From the NCBI GenBank assembly GCA_021800035.1, contig JAJYZJ010000017.1, positions 1-36,347 on the forward strand: a stretch of DNA of 36,347 nt. The letters are read 5' to 3'. This DNA is from an archaeon (GTDB lineage: Archaea; Thermoproteota; Thermoprotei_A; Marsarchaeales; Marsarchaeaceae). Below the pieces are notes generated by a model, which did not search any database, was not told the origin of the DNA, and saw only the letters and a program-made list of their open reading frames with translations. A program made the position numbers and the translations under genes. Below, piece after piece: positions 1-8,476 of this stretch. How positions within the stretch are numbered: the first letter of the stretch is position 1; the number at the start of each line of letters is the position of its first letter.

Positions 1-2
1 GC

Positions 3-116
3 ATTCCGAAAGCCGTAAAAGAGGTCGCAACCACTCCCGTTCTTGGTGACAGTAGATTTCAGCAGAGGAAACTGACGGTAGTGCGATGGAGAAGGGAATG
101 TTTGAGGGCCTTATAG
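3..116 (+). CDS. Possible 3' end of an upstream gene
   Basis: The third forward frame is open from the window edge to a TAG at 114-116, giving about 37 residues rich in basic and hydrophobic amino acids. It could be the C-terminus of a gene that begins outside the window. It would overlap the next ORF by about 30 bases, and an open stretch of this length can arise by chance, so the call is weak. I recognise no family. Confidence 0.25.
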   Translation: MPKAVKEVATTPVLGDSRFQQRKLTVVRWRRECLRAL

Positions 117-301
117 AAGCCCTTGCGGATAAGCACAGCCAACTGGACATAAGGCTTCGTGGACTCACGCTAAAGTTTCCGGGGATAAAGGAAGGAATAG
201 AGCTCACGGGAACAGTTTCTTTTTCAGTTCACATGAGGGACCTTACAGACGACGAAAAGAAAGCCTTAGCCGAGCATCACGTGTCGCTCATCAAAAATTA
301 G
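86..301 (+). CDS. Small hypothetical protein, 71 aa
   Basis: I do not recognise the family. The 71-residue product has an amphipathic N-terminal helix (about residues 3-20), a central part that looks like beta strands (IRLRGLTLKF, then a GTVSFSVHM strand) and an acidic helix with a DDEKKALAEHH core near the end. There is no signal peptide, membrane segment or cysteine. The alternation of polar and hydrophobic residues looks coded rather than random. The first ATG is at 86; a second in-frame ATG at 98 is possible. The gene ends four bases inside the end of the convergent gene at 298-657, so the pair shares its terminal bases, which is notable because both are short and unknown. Confidence 0.6.
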   Translation: MEKGMFEGLIEALADKHSQLDIRLRGLTLKFPGIKEGIELTGTVSFSVHMRDLTDDEKKALAEHHVSLIKN

Positions 302-657
302 AGGCTCCTCCTTAAACTTAGGAGTTCTCTTAGGCTGCCCCTGATATGTCCGGTGAGCGCGCTAACTCCACGACCAAGGCGTGCAACTTCCTTCCCATCT
401 CGCGAAAGCTCCAATTCCCATCCTGCTTTTGCGAGAGCCCTAGCGGCTCCAATGGAACTGGCCACGCTCAGGTCCAAGCTCTCAGACAAAGTCTTTCCAA
501 GGCTGAGGCTTTCTATTGCACCGACATCGAGCGTTACGCTCTTAACTTTGGCATCCAGCTTGAGTGCCTCATTTCCCCGAACTGACAGCGTTAGCTCGCC
601 ACTCTTGAAGAGTCCGAGGAGTCCAACAAACTCGTTTGGCTTGGCTTTCTTTGCCAC
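298..657 (-). CDS. Hypothetical protein, 119 aa
   Basis: The family is not recognised. The predicted start is a GTG at 657, and a TATA-like CCTAAGAA on the minus strand about 27 bases upstream fits a leaderless transcript. The product starts with a lysine-rich stretch (AKKAKPN), then has strand-like segments (GELTLSVRG, KSVTLDVGAIESLSLG), a serine/alanine-rich helix (about residues 65-80) and a basic C-terminus with LRELLSLRRS. No membrane segment or metal ligands are visible. It is convergent with the 71-aa gene at 86-301 and overlaps it by four bases. A structural or DNA-binding role is conceivable from the basic ends, but nothing in the sequence proves it. Confidence 0.65.
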   Translation of the reverse strand: MAKKAKPNEFVGLLGLFKSGELTLSVRGNEALKLDAKVKSVTLDVGAIESLSLGKTLSESLDLSVASSIGAARALAKAGWELELSRDGKEVARLGRGVSALTGHIRGSLRELLSLRRSL

Positions 658-1316
658 GAGCTAGTTAACACTCTCTCCTGTTCTTAGGTTCCGCGGTGAT
701 ATTGGCGCAGGATTGGAGACTGGCTCGGAGGCTGGCGGGAGGGGACTCAACTTGGGCTAAAGCGACCAACTGGGGTGTTCTGGCGCGTGGTCACGCTTCG
801 GCGGCGCCGGCGCAGTCGAGCGGTTAGAAAATCAGGGTTCTGCACCACCCCGAGAGCCATCATAGCACCAGGAGATTATCAGAGTACGAGTTGCACCCGA
901 TTGATTGAGCTGAGCCTGAACTTGAGCTTGGGCATACCCGAAAGGCTGGGGCTTCTGTTTTATTTAATGACCCACGAATAAAGAAGGGAATCTGCGAAAA
1001 GGGGACTCAGTTTTAAGTGAACTGCTGCTGAATGAGCTGATCACAGGCTGTCCAGTCAGGAGGCTGAAGCTCCGGATTCAAAATAGCTCTTCTGGAAGAA
1101 AAAGTGTAAGAATTGCGCCACGCCGCTCGTTGATTATGTGCATGGATGAGAACCTGGGTTCGACAAAAGGCGAAATATCACCAGAATTGTTCTACGCCTT
1201 AATCCATTCCGAAGCTGGGGGAGCCAACGGTTTCGTGATCCGACTTCTGGTAAATCCAGAGCAAACCCAGTTGTTATTGTTCGCAAAGTCCATAAACACC
1301 CGCGCGTCCAGCGCCC
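658..1316. other. Long intergenic stretch, no supported gene
   Basis: No convincing gene. Forward ORFs at 775-981 and 1130-1336 are short; the first is arginine-rich in an unnatural way and the second overlaps the M20 gene start. A TATA-like TTTTATTTAA lies near 957-967, so a short transcript could start around 990, but I see no tRNA, snoRNA, SRP or RNase P signature. The GC-rich part near 700-830 could fold, without a clear model. Confidence 0.4.
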
Positions 1317-2525
1317 GTGGAATCGGTAGAATCTGAGAATACGGAGTACATTTCAAGCGTTTATTCCCGGATGATTCCTATCGTCTCGGTTGGTCCATCT
1401 AATGGCGGGCCAGGTGAACTGGACAAGTGCGAGTTCCTGCAGCGCGAGCTTGAGCGACTGCAGTTTGAAGAAATAGAGCGAGTGGACTCGCGAGACGAAC
1501 GAGCAAATGGCGGAGTTAGACCAAATCTCGTCGCAAGATTGCGCAAACGAGATACGCCCACCCTTTGGATAGTTGCACATATCGACACAGTACCAGAGGG
1601 GGATATCTCGCTCTGGCATCATCCTCCTTTCGCGGCCTCATTCGAGGACGGGAAGGTATACGGAAGAGGTACTGAAGATGACGGCCAGGGGGTTGTACTC
1701 GGGCTTCTGACCGCAAAGAAACTAATTGACCAAGATAGAACAAATCCTAAGGGCTATGGTTTCGGGTTGGTATTTCTCTCCGACGAAGAGAATGGAAGCG
1801 TTCACGGGGCAGAGCACGTTTTCAGGGCTAGAAGCTTCTCTAAGCGCGACGTGTTTTTGGTAGCGGACGCCGGGAGCCCCGATGGCTCGATGATAGAAGT
1901 CGCCGAAAAGACAGTTCTATGGTTAAAACTTGTGGTAACTGGTAAGCAGACCCATGGCAGTCTTCCAGAAAGGGGGAAAAACGCGAACAGGGCAGGTATG
2001 AAGATCGCTCTGGCAATGGATGAACTCTTGCACAGAAAATATGACGCAACAGATCCACTATTCGTTCCACCCACCTCAACCTTTGAACCCACAAAGAGAG
2101 AGCCCAATGTGCCCAACATAAACACCGTGCCCGGTAGCGATGTCTGTTACTTTGACTGTCGTATTCTTCCTAAATATGACCCAGCAGCAATTCTGGCAGA
2201 TCTGAATGAACTACTCAGGATTCAATCGAAGATGTTGGGCGTGGAGGCAAGGATTGAAACAGTAAGCAGCCAGCGACCTGCTCCGATCACCTCACCGAAT
2301 TCTCCCGTTATTCGCAAGCTGTCAAGCTTGCTAACAGTCCGTCGCAAAATCGAACCGAAACCGATGGGAATCGGAGGAGGGACAGATGCCAGAACTTTGC
2401 GCGCCATGGGATACGAAAGTGTGGTTTGGATGACCTGTGATGAAACAGCCCATTCCCCGGATGAATACGCCCGGCTATCAAATATAATCTCCGACTCCGA
2501 GGTTGTCATGAATCTTCTTGAGTGA
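1317..2525 (+). CDS. M20 family metallo-hydrolase (ArgE/DapE/CPG2-like)
   Basis: A 402-residue zinc-dependent amidohydrolase of the M20 peptidase family, which removes acyl or aminoacyl groups from amino acids or small peptides in the cytoplasm. The metal and catalytic signatures are all present: AHIDTVPEGD (His88, catalytic Asp90), GRGTEDDGQG (Asp121), SDEENGS (catalytic Glu157 and metal ligand Glu158), ADAG (Asp184) and a final ETAHSPDE with the last histidine ligand. The dimerisation/lid domain lies between, with THGSLPERGKNAN and NINTVPG. The GTG start at 1317 gives an N-terminus that matches the family; an ATG at 1371 is an alternative. A TATA-like CATAAAC lies about 23 bases upstream. 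It stands alone, so the substrate cannot be told from context; deacylase, desuccinylase or dipeptidase are all possible. Confidence 0.92.
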   Translation: MESVESENTEYISSVYSRMIPIVSVGPSNGGPGELDKCEFLQRELERLQFEEIERVDSRDERANGGVRPNLVARLRKRDTPTLWIVAHIDTVPEGDISLWHHPPFAASFEDGKVYGRGTEDDGQGVVLGLLTAKKLIDQDRTNPKGYGFGLVFLSDEENGSVHGAEHVFRARSFSKRDVFLVADAGSPDGSMIEVAEKTVLWLKLVVTGKQTHGSLPERGKNANRAGMKIALAMDELLHRKYDATDPLFVPPTSTFEPTKREPNVPNINTVPGSDVCYFDCRILPKYDPAAILADLNELLRIQSKMLGVEARIETVSSQRPAPITSPNSPVIRKLSSLLTVRRKIEPKPMGIGGGTDARTLRAMGYESVVWMTCDETAHSPDEYARLSNIISDSEVVMNLLE

Positions 2526-2890
2526 ACTGCTCGTTTTTTGTTGAATGGCTCCTTCTCGTGGGCTGTAACGTAGCAACGCTGCACGCTGCGAAACTTGTTA
2601 TAATTTGTGCTATGGGCCTTGCCAAGCTGGTACATACGCATGAGTAGCTTCTCCCGCAGTCATTATGCCTGTGTTGACGCTCCATTTGCCACGTCGGAGC
2701 AATCTCTACGAACTCCCATTGCCGGACTCCTTTCCTAAGAATGCAGTAAGTTGAGTAGGATTAGTCCGCTTCTCCATATTGGTCGGCTCTTTAGTGATCA
2801 GACTTGAACATGCCTTCAACTCGGTTCAATGGCACTGATTTTGTCTGGTCCACTTCGGGGCTCACAACGATAAATTCGGCAACAGTGCCG
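2526..2890. other. Intergenic region between convergent genes
   Basis: This stretch separates the ends of the M20 gene and the polymerase gene, which face each other. It contains a T6 tract at 2534-2539, suited to ending transcription of the M20 gene. I see no coding sequence: the longest forward ORFs are under 30 codons and do not look like protein. Confidence 0.45.
2534..2539 (+). terminator. T-tract terminator after M20 gene
   Basis: Six consecutive T residues begin nine bases after the stop codon of the M20 gene. Archaeal RNA polymerase commonly stops at short oligo-T tracts without a hairpin, so this is a plausible terminator. Assignment is by position only. Confidence 0.4.
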
Positions 2891-4903
2891 CTACCTGCGA
2901 CTGGGGGGTTTCTTGGCCCAAAGTGATTTGTTTCTCGGAGAAATCTGCTCTTTCGCCCTTTCGAGCAATCTGATATAATGACCTTGATCGAATCCGGAAA
3001 ATCCTTCTTCAGCAAGATAAAGTCTGGAACCCTGAATTGCTTGAACTACAGGCGTGTATCCTTCATTTTCACGTTCAGCCGCTTCTCCCAATCCTGCCCT
3101 CAGCCCCCGCCTCAGAGAGAACACGAGTTCTTCAGGCTCAACCTGATTTCTCAGCACGCGTTCAATTGTGTGGTCGAATGTGGCAAGTGCCTTGGCGAGT
3201 TGAATTGAGAAGCTATCTTCGCTACCCGCTTGCTTGAGAAATTTTATTGCTTCCCACTGTGTTGATCTTACGATTCCCGGAGTATCACGCTTTACATAAT
3301 CTATCCCCTTTATCTTGAGTTTTCCACCTTTTAACCTGCCAAAATACCTTGAAGGCGAGCCGAGCGATGAGCCTTTGTTATTTGTGAGCACTACCCAGTC
3401 ATAAAAGGCGTCGATTTTTATTGGTAGGTTTGTCTCTTTCTCGATGGAATCAGCCAGTTTTTGAAACTCGGATTCGCTTGCCCCCGGCTTTTGAACGAAC
3501 AGGCTATCTACCATCGTATGAAGTACTCTAAAACCCATTTTCTCAGCCGCTTCAATCGCCTTACCCATGTACGCTCTTGAAAGAGATGTAACGCATTCAT
3601 AGGCTTCTAACTTTCCGAATTTGGCGTTCCTATAGCCGAGGTAACCGAAGGATGCCACGAGCAGCCACTTTATTGCAGCCTGCCTGAGCGGATTAGGTCC
3701 ATGCTCGAGCCTCTTCGTCTCCTCTCTCCTCCTGATTACTCCTTCCATTGCTTCTGCTACGAGACCCCGTTTCTCGCTCACCAAGTGCTTCGTGATGGGC
3801 ACCGGCTTCAATTTTTCAATGAAATTTGGAGGGTTCACAGTTTCTGGCGAAATGTTCCAAGAAGAAATGAGTTTGGGGTACATCGAGATAAAGTCGAGTT
3901 GGGCCACACCAAAGTACACACCCGCCTCCGGTCTGAACAGTGTTCCACCTCTGTCGTGGCTGATGACTTCTTTTATCGTTTTCCAGCTTTCTAATCTTGG
4001 ATGCGACTCTGGAATCAGATATCTCCATTCGAAGGCGAGTTTGGCTTCGTTGGAAGTCAGAGGTTTGCCAATTGACGCCTCTGCCAGCTCCCGGAGCGGC
4101 ATATATGAAATCCTGCTCCATTCGACAAGTTTGATGAGCTCGGCTCTGAGCGAAGGCGAGTTTGGAGAGGTTCTCGCAATCTTTAGGGGGATTGTGTCTA
4201 GTTCTATCCCTGCTTCGGTGAGCGCTCGACCAAAGGCTGGGGGAAACCTGATGGCATCGACAGAAGAAAGCTCTTCTGCTATCGAATCTAAAGTTGATAG
4301 AGTGCCGCTGTAGCTTGTCTGGCCGATCACAGGCTTCCAAATTCGCAGGTCATAGGAAATGCGGCCGCTATCCAACCGACCAAGGGGGTCCTTCGAGTAG
4401 ACCGTTTCCCCAAACCAATCGAAAAACCTGAATTCCGCATAGCTGTAACCGGGCTCTTCGTAGTCCACTTTGTCAGGGTCTTCTGCTAGTTCGAGATTGG
4501 AGGATTCCTCTTTTACTCTGACCTTTGATGTGGGGGGAAGTTTCAGCTTTATACATAGTTTTGTAAATGGGTCTGGAAATCGATTATAGACTTCTCCCAG
4601 ACCAAGTTTGATTATGCGCCTCTCCGCGACCGCCGCGGATTCGATATCTGCAAAACTGGCGCGGAGCACCTTGATTGTCTTGTCATACCAAGGCGGGCTG
4701 AACCAGTCTTCTGCTGTAACATCTACGAAACCGGGGTGATCTGCAAGCATCGCAGCAAGCCGTTCCGTCTTCGGAACCGCGTAGATGTCGTAGGTTGCCC
4801 TAAGTGGTATCTTCACTCTGGCGCTTCCGTTCGAGACAGTCAATGTGGTTCTTCCGGGTCTGGTTGAGGGGCCTATGTCCACTATCCAGCCTGTGAACGT
4901 CAT
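2891..4903 (-). CDS. Family B DNA polymerase, PolB2-like with degenerate exonuclease
   Basis: A 670-residue family B DNA polymerase, shorter than the roughly 770-900 residues of replicative archaeal PolB1/PolB3. Order of parts: N-terminal domain (about 1-130), a shortened region where the 3'-5' exonuclease should lie (about 150-290), then palm and fingers. Motif A is QLDFISMYPKLI with Asp337. Motif B is recognisable around KWLLVASFGYLGYR (412-425). Motif C reads HTMVDS at 462-467 instead of YGDTDS, so the second Asp (466) is kept and the first is Met. The KG-x-DYVKRD thumb motif follows. I cannot find the DIE, NxxxFD or YxxxD exonuclease motifs. These features match the PolB2 group, whose Sulfolobales member Dpo2 is reported to act in lesion bypass. 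A translesion or repair role is inferred. The ATG at 4903 is preceded by a TATA box and a palindrome. Confidence 0.93.
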   Translation of the reverse strand: MTFTGWIVDIGPSTRPGRTTLTVSNGSARVKIPLRATYDIYAVPKTERLAAMLADHPGFVDVTAEDWFSPPWYDKTIKVLRASFADIESAAVAERRIIKLGLGEVYNRFPDPFTKLCIKLKLPPTSKVRVKEESSNLELAEDPDKVDYEEPGYSYAEFRFFDWFGETVYSKDPLGRLDSGRISYDLRIWKPVIGQTSYSGTLSTLDSIAEELSSVDAIRFPPAFGRALTEAGIELDTIPLKIARTSPNSPSLRAELIKLVEWSRISYMPLRELAEASIGKPLTSNEAKLAFEWRYLIPESHPRLESWKTIKEVISHDRGGTLFRPEAGVYFGVAQLDFISMYPKLISSWNISPETVNPPNFIEKLKPVPITKHLVSEKRGLVAEAMEGVIRRREETKRLEHGPNPLRQAAIKWLLVASFGYLGYRNAKFGKLEAYECVTSLSRAYMGKAIEAAEKMGFRVLHTMVDSLFVQKPGASESEFQKLADSIEKETNLPIKIDAFYDWVVLTNNKGSSLGSPSRYFGRLKGGKLKIKGIDYVKRDTPGIVRSTQWEAIKFLKQAGSEDSFSIQLAKALATFDHTIERVLRNQVEPEELVFSLRRGLRAGLGEAAERENEGYTPVVQAIQGSRLYLAEEGFSGFDQGHYIRLLERAKEQISPRNKSLWAKKPPSRR

Positions 4904-4932
4904 GATCAGTCAAGTGGGCCGGAGCTGGGCTG

Positions 4933-4940
4933 CTTAAAAA
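4933..4940 (-). promoter_or_regulatory. TATA box of the polymerase gene
   Basis: On the minus strand the sequence reads TTTTTAAG, a good archaeal TATA box, centred about 33 bases before the polymerase ATG. This implies a leader of only a few bases. Read on the plus strand, the same A/T block lies 29 bases before the TTG of the small ORF at 4965, so it could serve both directions. Confidence 0.55.
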
Positions 4941-4942
4941 GT

Positions 4943-4959
4943 TACCGTAATTTACGGTA
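4943..4959. promoter_or_regulatory. 17-bp palindrome, candidate operator
   Basis: TACCGTAA-T-TTACGGTA is a perfect 8+1+8 inverted repeat lying directly upstream of the polymerase TATA box. A dimeric regulator bound here could act as an activator of the polymerase gene, or as a repressor of anything transcribed rightwards, because on the plus strand it would lie between TATA box and start. No second copy is seen elsewhere in the window apart from a chance half-site near 20922. Confidence 0.55.
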
Positions 4960-4964
4960 CATTT

Positions 4965-5129
4965 TTGGCCGACAGGGAAAAGGACGGGTTCGAAGGACTG
5001 AGTTCTGTCAGTGGCAGTATTGCCAGCTCAGCTTCTTCCTCGTACGGGCGTATACAAAGACGACGACATGCCTATTCTTACTTCGCTTTCAGGACATGGA
5101 AGAGGCTTCTTCTGACTGGACCTGCATAG
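4965..5129 (+). CDS. Possible small protein, 54 aa
   Basis: A TTG-started ORF of 54 codons in the polymerase upstream region. The product begins MADREKDGF, has a serine-rich middle (SSVSGSIASSASSS), a basic QRRRH patch and a hydrophobic/basic end (TWKRLLL). A TATA-like block lies 29 bases before the TTG and the 17-bp palindrome lies between, which is the main argument for a gene. I recognise no family. Chance is a serious alternative at this length. Confidence 0.25.
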   Translation: MADREKDGFEGLSSVSGSIASSASSSYGRIQRRRHAYSYFAFRTWKRLLLTGPA

Positions 5130-5161
5130 AATGACCCAGACCCAAATCTCAGTCAGGATTG

Positions 5162-6799
5162 TCAAGGCTGAGTGTCTATGTCCATCATCAATCGGCGCAG
5201 AATCTCCCTTTCCATGATTGTCCCTAAGAGTTTGCCGTCATCATCTGTGACCGCGATTACGGGCATCCCTGTCTCCCTGAACAGCTGTGCAAGTCTCAGT
5301 GCCGCCTCTCCCTTCGAGACAGTTACCACCTCAGCCAGGGCCGTCTCATTCACCTTCAGTCTTGAGATTTCGCGCTTGGTTAGCGAGAGGGTATCATGAA
5401 GGAGAAATGTAGCTACTGGCAATCCTCGTTCGTTTAGCACAACTGCACCCCTTGCGCCTAGCTCTACACACCTTGCAATCGCTTCTCTTAGCGACTGCTG
5501 GGCTCCGACTGCGATAGTAGGCTCTGCATTCGCTATTTCAAGGGCTGTAAGGTTCTCTAGGTGCTGCTTTACAATCAGCTTCTGGCCCTGCGCAGGTTCT
5601 TGCTCGACTACAGATGCGCGTAGTCTGAAGAAGAGGGGCGCTACTAGAGATACCAATACGATTCCGAGAGCAGCTGAAGAGTAGGTGGTGCTATTAATGA
5701 GCACAGCCCCGCTGGTCGCGGTCAGCGCTGTCAGAAGAAGCGCAGAATCAACCCCACCTTTCATAGCTGTGCCAAATGCATTCCTCAAGGGGTTGACTCC
5801 GAATGCCTTTGAGGTGAGCGCACCAGTCGCGGCCGCAAGTCCAAGGGAAGAAGCAAATATCACGGCCGTAAGTGGAAGTAGAGAGATCGAGATTTTTACA
5901 AAGTAAAGCCCGAGCCCTGCGAAAAATAGAGGCTCGAAAAAGCCATACGTAAAAGCGCGCAGCTTTTCGCCAAGCACGGGCCTCGCCGAGAGAAAGGGCT
6001 GCATGAAAAATCCAAGAAAGAGCGCTACCATGGCCGAGCTGAAGCCGGTGAGCTGGCCTGCGAATCCGAGTATGAGAATAATTGCAATAATAAAGGCAAA
6101 AACGACTTCCCTTCCCTTTGAGTACACTTCAAGCTTTTCTAGGAGCCTGTTCATCAGGTAGCGAGCGAACAGCACTACGCCGAGAAGAATCGTTATGACC
6201 TCCGCTCCGACGATGAGCACCGATGCCAGACTGGGCGACCTCCCTCCGAAATCGTAAACAAATGAAAAGGTTACCACGGCCGCAACTTCTATGAACACTA
6301 CCTGAGAAAAAATTGCTGTTCCCTCATCGGTTCTCGCTAGGCCCGTATCCGAAAGCAATCTGGTAAGGGGCCCGGCGCTGGTCATACTAGCAGTTATACC
6401 TACAACAGACGCTGTAAGAACGTCGTGCGTTAGAAGGTAAACCGCAGTGGTGACACCCGCCAAGCGAATAAAATATTCAAGAAGACCAAGCAGAAGGTGC
6501 CTCCCTTTTATCATAGATCCGAATCTAGCTGCATCGAATTCTTCGGCGCCCCCCATAAAGAGAAGGAAATTTATGCCAAGGCCCAAGAATAGCGATATTT
6601 CAGGCTGAATATTGACCAGATTCAGTACGCCGGGCCCGAAAAGAATCCCTACTAAGATTGCGCCAACAAAGGGGACTAGGCTGAGTCTTCTGAATACCTC
6701 TTCGCCCAGCTTCGCGAGCACAAGCAGACCTCCAATGTAGAGGAGGGAGAGCACAGTGGGAGCAATCGTCAAGGACTGAGCTCGCTCTCTGCGCCACAA
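5162..6799 (-). CDS. Cation:proton antiporter (CPA2 type) with C-terminal CBS pair
   Basis: A 545-residue membrane protein. Residues 10 to about 395 form a monovalent cation/proton antiporter domain with about 12 hydrophobic segments; typical family stretches are the Gly/Pro-rich VGAILVGILFGPG, LFLGLGINFLLFMGG, GITASMTSAGPLTRLLSD and the late MKGGVDSALLL. After a linker (about 396-420) come two CBS motifs (about 420-475 and 485-540) ending IMEREILRRL. CBS pairs usually bind adenine nucleotides or SAM and would gate the transporter in response. The acidic residue in FIEVAAVV is Glu where many relatives have Asp. Whether Na+ or K+ is moved cannot be told. It reads in the same direction as the MFS gene upstream but with a 132-base gap, so co-transcription is uncertain. 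Confidence 0.92.
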   Translation of the reverse strand: MWRRERAQSLTIAPTVLSLLYIGGLLVLAKLGEEVFRRLSLVPFVGAILVGILFGPGVLNLVNIQPEISLFLGLGINFLLFMGGAEEFDAARFGSMIKGRHLLLGLLEYFIRLAGVTTAVYLLTHDVLTASVVGITASMTSAGPLTRLLSDTGLARTDEGTAIFSQVVFIEVAAVVTFSFVYDFGGRSPSLASVLIVGAEVITILLGVVLFARYLMNRLLEKLEVYSKGREVVFAFIIAIILILGFAGQLTGFSSAMVALFLGFFMQPFLSARPVLGEKLRAFTYGFFEPLFFAGLGLYFVKISISLLPLTAVIFASSLGLAAATGALTSKAFGVNPLRNAFGTAMKGGVDSALLLTALTATSGAVLINSTTYSSAALGIVLVSLVAPLFFRLRASVVEQEPAQGQKLIVKQHLENLTALEIANAEPTIAVGAQQSLREAIARCVELGARGAVVLNERGLPVATFLLHDTLSLTKREISRLKVNETALAEVVTVSKGEAALRLAQLFRETGMPVIAVTDDDGKLLGTIMEREILRRLMMDIDTQP

Positions 6800-6931
6800 T
6801 AGCTAGCTGGCTGCTCGAAATCGTGTAATGATCTAAAGCCCATGTTTCCAGACCCAATCAGGCACTTGGAAATCTCTTTCAGCCCAGAACATTTTCGATT
6901 CTTGGATTGGCTTCCTAATCTCATACTTACC

Positions 6932-8476
6932 TTAATTATCTCCGGAATATCTGGGAAGGCGAATCCGTGGTGCCGATTTAGCTCTAGCTCGACCATCTTT
7001 ACTCGGATCTGTATAATCTACTGGTGCGTGCCCGTCAGCCATAGGATTACTGTGCACAACCTCTGTTTTTCTTTGAGCTTTCGTTTCTCTGATAAAAGTC
7101 GGAACGAGAGCAACGCCGTTAACCAATGCCATTGCACCAAAGACACGGTGCATTGCCCCCGAATATAGCTGAAGGTTGAGCCCGCCTGCAACTGGCAGAC
7201 CTGCAAATATTGCCTCGAGAACCGGTCGCGATATCGATGTCGCCATGATTATGAAGGACATGCTCAGACTGAGCAGCGCACCCACGTTAAAAAGCAATGA
7301 TGACATACCAGAGGAGATCCCCCGGCGCAACGGCGGGACTGAGTTCATGATTGACGCAACGTTAGGTGCCGCAAACATTCCTCCGCCCAACCCAGCTAAC
7401 ACCATGGGTATCACGAGCAGGTAGTAAGGTGCGCTGAGCGGTATAAAGGCAAATATCAGGAGCGCCACAGTGCCTGTCGCGAGACCTGCCACAATGAAAG
7501 GCTTCTGACCCATCCTGTCCGAAAGCGCGCCGCTCAATGGCCCTGCGCTCACGAACGCTAGCGAAAAAGGTATCAGGTCTACTCCCGACTGGAACGCATT
7601 AAGTAAGAGGGCTCCTTGAAAATAGATCACCAAGACGAGAGACAGTCCGCCCCGCGCAACAGCTGAGAGCAAGTTGGAGAACGCTCCGGCCGCGAAGGCT
7701 CGTATCCTGAATAGGCTGAGGTCCATCATCGGATGGTGGGACGCAGTTTCGGCCTTGACAAAACCCAGTATCATGACCATTCCCGCTACCATGAATGCAA
7801 TGTCTAGCGCAGACCAGCCCGTGAGCGCCCCGAAAGTCGAACCATAGAGGAATAGTGCGAGCCCAGGACCAAACAAGAGGTTGCCTAGTTTGTCTATTCT
7901 TTCTCGAGATTTGGGTTTTTCTACCTCATGCAACCTCTTGTAGGCCCATACGGTCGCGAAGGCACCGGGGGCGAGATTAATCCAGAATATCGACCTCCAC
8001 CCCAGAGTAGACGTAAGTATTCCTCCCAGGACGAGCGCAATTACCGAACCAGCAATCCCGGTGACTTGGTTTACGCCGATAGCTCTCCCTCTTTCAGTGG
8101 GGGGGAAGGCGTCAGTGATAATGGCGTTGTTGTTTGCGAATATCAGTGCGCCCCCAAGCCCCTGGATCATCCTAAAAATTACGAGAGTTTCGCCGTTAGG
8201 GGCGAGGCTACATAGTCCAGAAGCTACGGTAAACAGCGCAAAACCCGAATTGTAGAGTTTGACTCTCCCAACAATATCTGCGAGCCTTCCAAGCGCAAGC
8301 AGAAAAGTAGCGGAAACTATGCTGTAGCCCATCACGAGCCACAGCCCGTCAAAGGCTGTCGTTCCTGGGAGAGTGCGAATTATAGTAGGCAGTGAAATCA
8401 CAACAATGTTAGAGTCAAGAAATGCCATGAAGGATGCTATCGTAGTATTTGTCAGGACTGTATTCTTGTACTGCAT
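6932..8476 (-). CDS. MFS transporter, DHA2 (EmrB/QacA) family
   Basis: A 514-residue major facilitator protein with about 14 predicted membrane segments, the count typical of drug:proton antiporters of the DHA2 family. Motif D1 is seen near the N-terminus (AFLDSNIVVISLPTI), motif A between the second and third segments (GRLADIVGRVKLY), and a motif C-like segment with GIAGSVIALVLGG in segment 5. A second motif A-like loop (GALSDRMGQKP) opens the second half. The last 45 or so residues are hydrophilic and basic, facing the cytoplasm. The substrate is unknown; drugs, metabolites or lipids are all exported by relatives. A TATA-like CTTATTAG about 40 bases upstream on the minus strand suggests its own promoter. 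Confidence 0.94.
   Translation of the reverse strand: MQYKNTVLTNTTIASFMAFLDSNIVVISLPTIIRTLPGTTAFDGLWLVMGYSIVSATFLLALGRLADIVGRVKLYNSGFALFTVASGLCSLAPNGETLVIFRMIQGLGGALIFANNNAIITDAFPPTERGRAIGVNQVTGIAGSVIALVLGGILTSTLGWRSIFWINLAPGAFATVWAYKRLHEVEKPKSRERIDKLGNLLFGPGLALFLYGSTFGALTGWSALDIAFMVAGMVMILGFVKAETASHHPMMDLSLFRIRAFAAGAFSNLLSAVARGGLSLVLVIYFQGALLLNAFQSGVDLIPFSLAFVSAGPLSGALSDRMGQKPFIVAGLATGTVALLIFAFIPLSAPYYLLVIPMVLAGLGGGMFAAPNVASIMNSVPPLRRGISSGMSSLLFNVGALLSLSMSFIIMATSISRPVLEAIFAGLPVAGGLNLQLYSGAMHRVFGAMALVNGVALVPTFIRETKAQRKTEVVHSNPMADGHAPVDYTDPSKDGRARAKSAPRIRLPRYSGDN

Noticed and set aside
775-981. 68-codon forward ORF rich in arginine
   Set aside because: Composition reflects GC-rich sequence (RRRRRSR), with no recognisable domain or promoter.
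700-1100. SRP RNA or RNase P RNA in the GC-rich gap
   Set aside because: None of the conserved cores (SRP domain IV GGAAG...AGCAG, RNase P CR-I/CR-V) could be found.
1130-1336. 68-codon forward ORF before the M20 gene
   Set aside because: No family features, overlaps the M20 start by 20 bases, and a TATA-like box for the M20 gene lies inside it.
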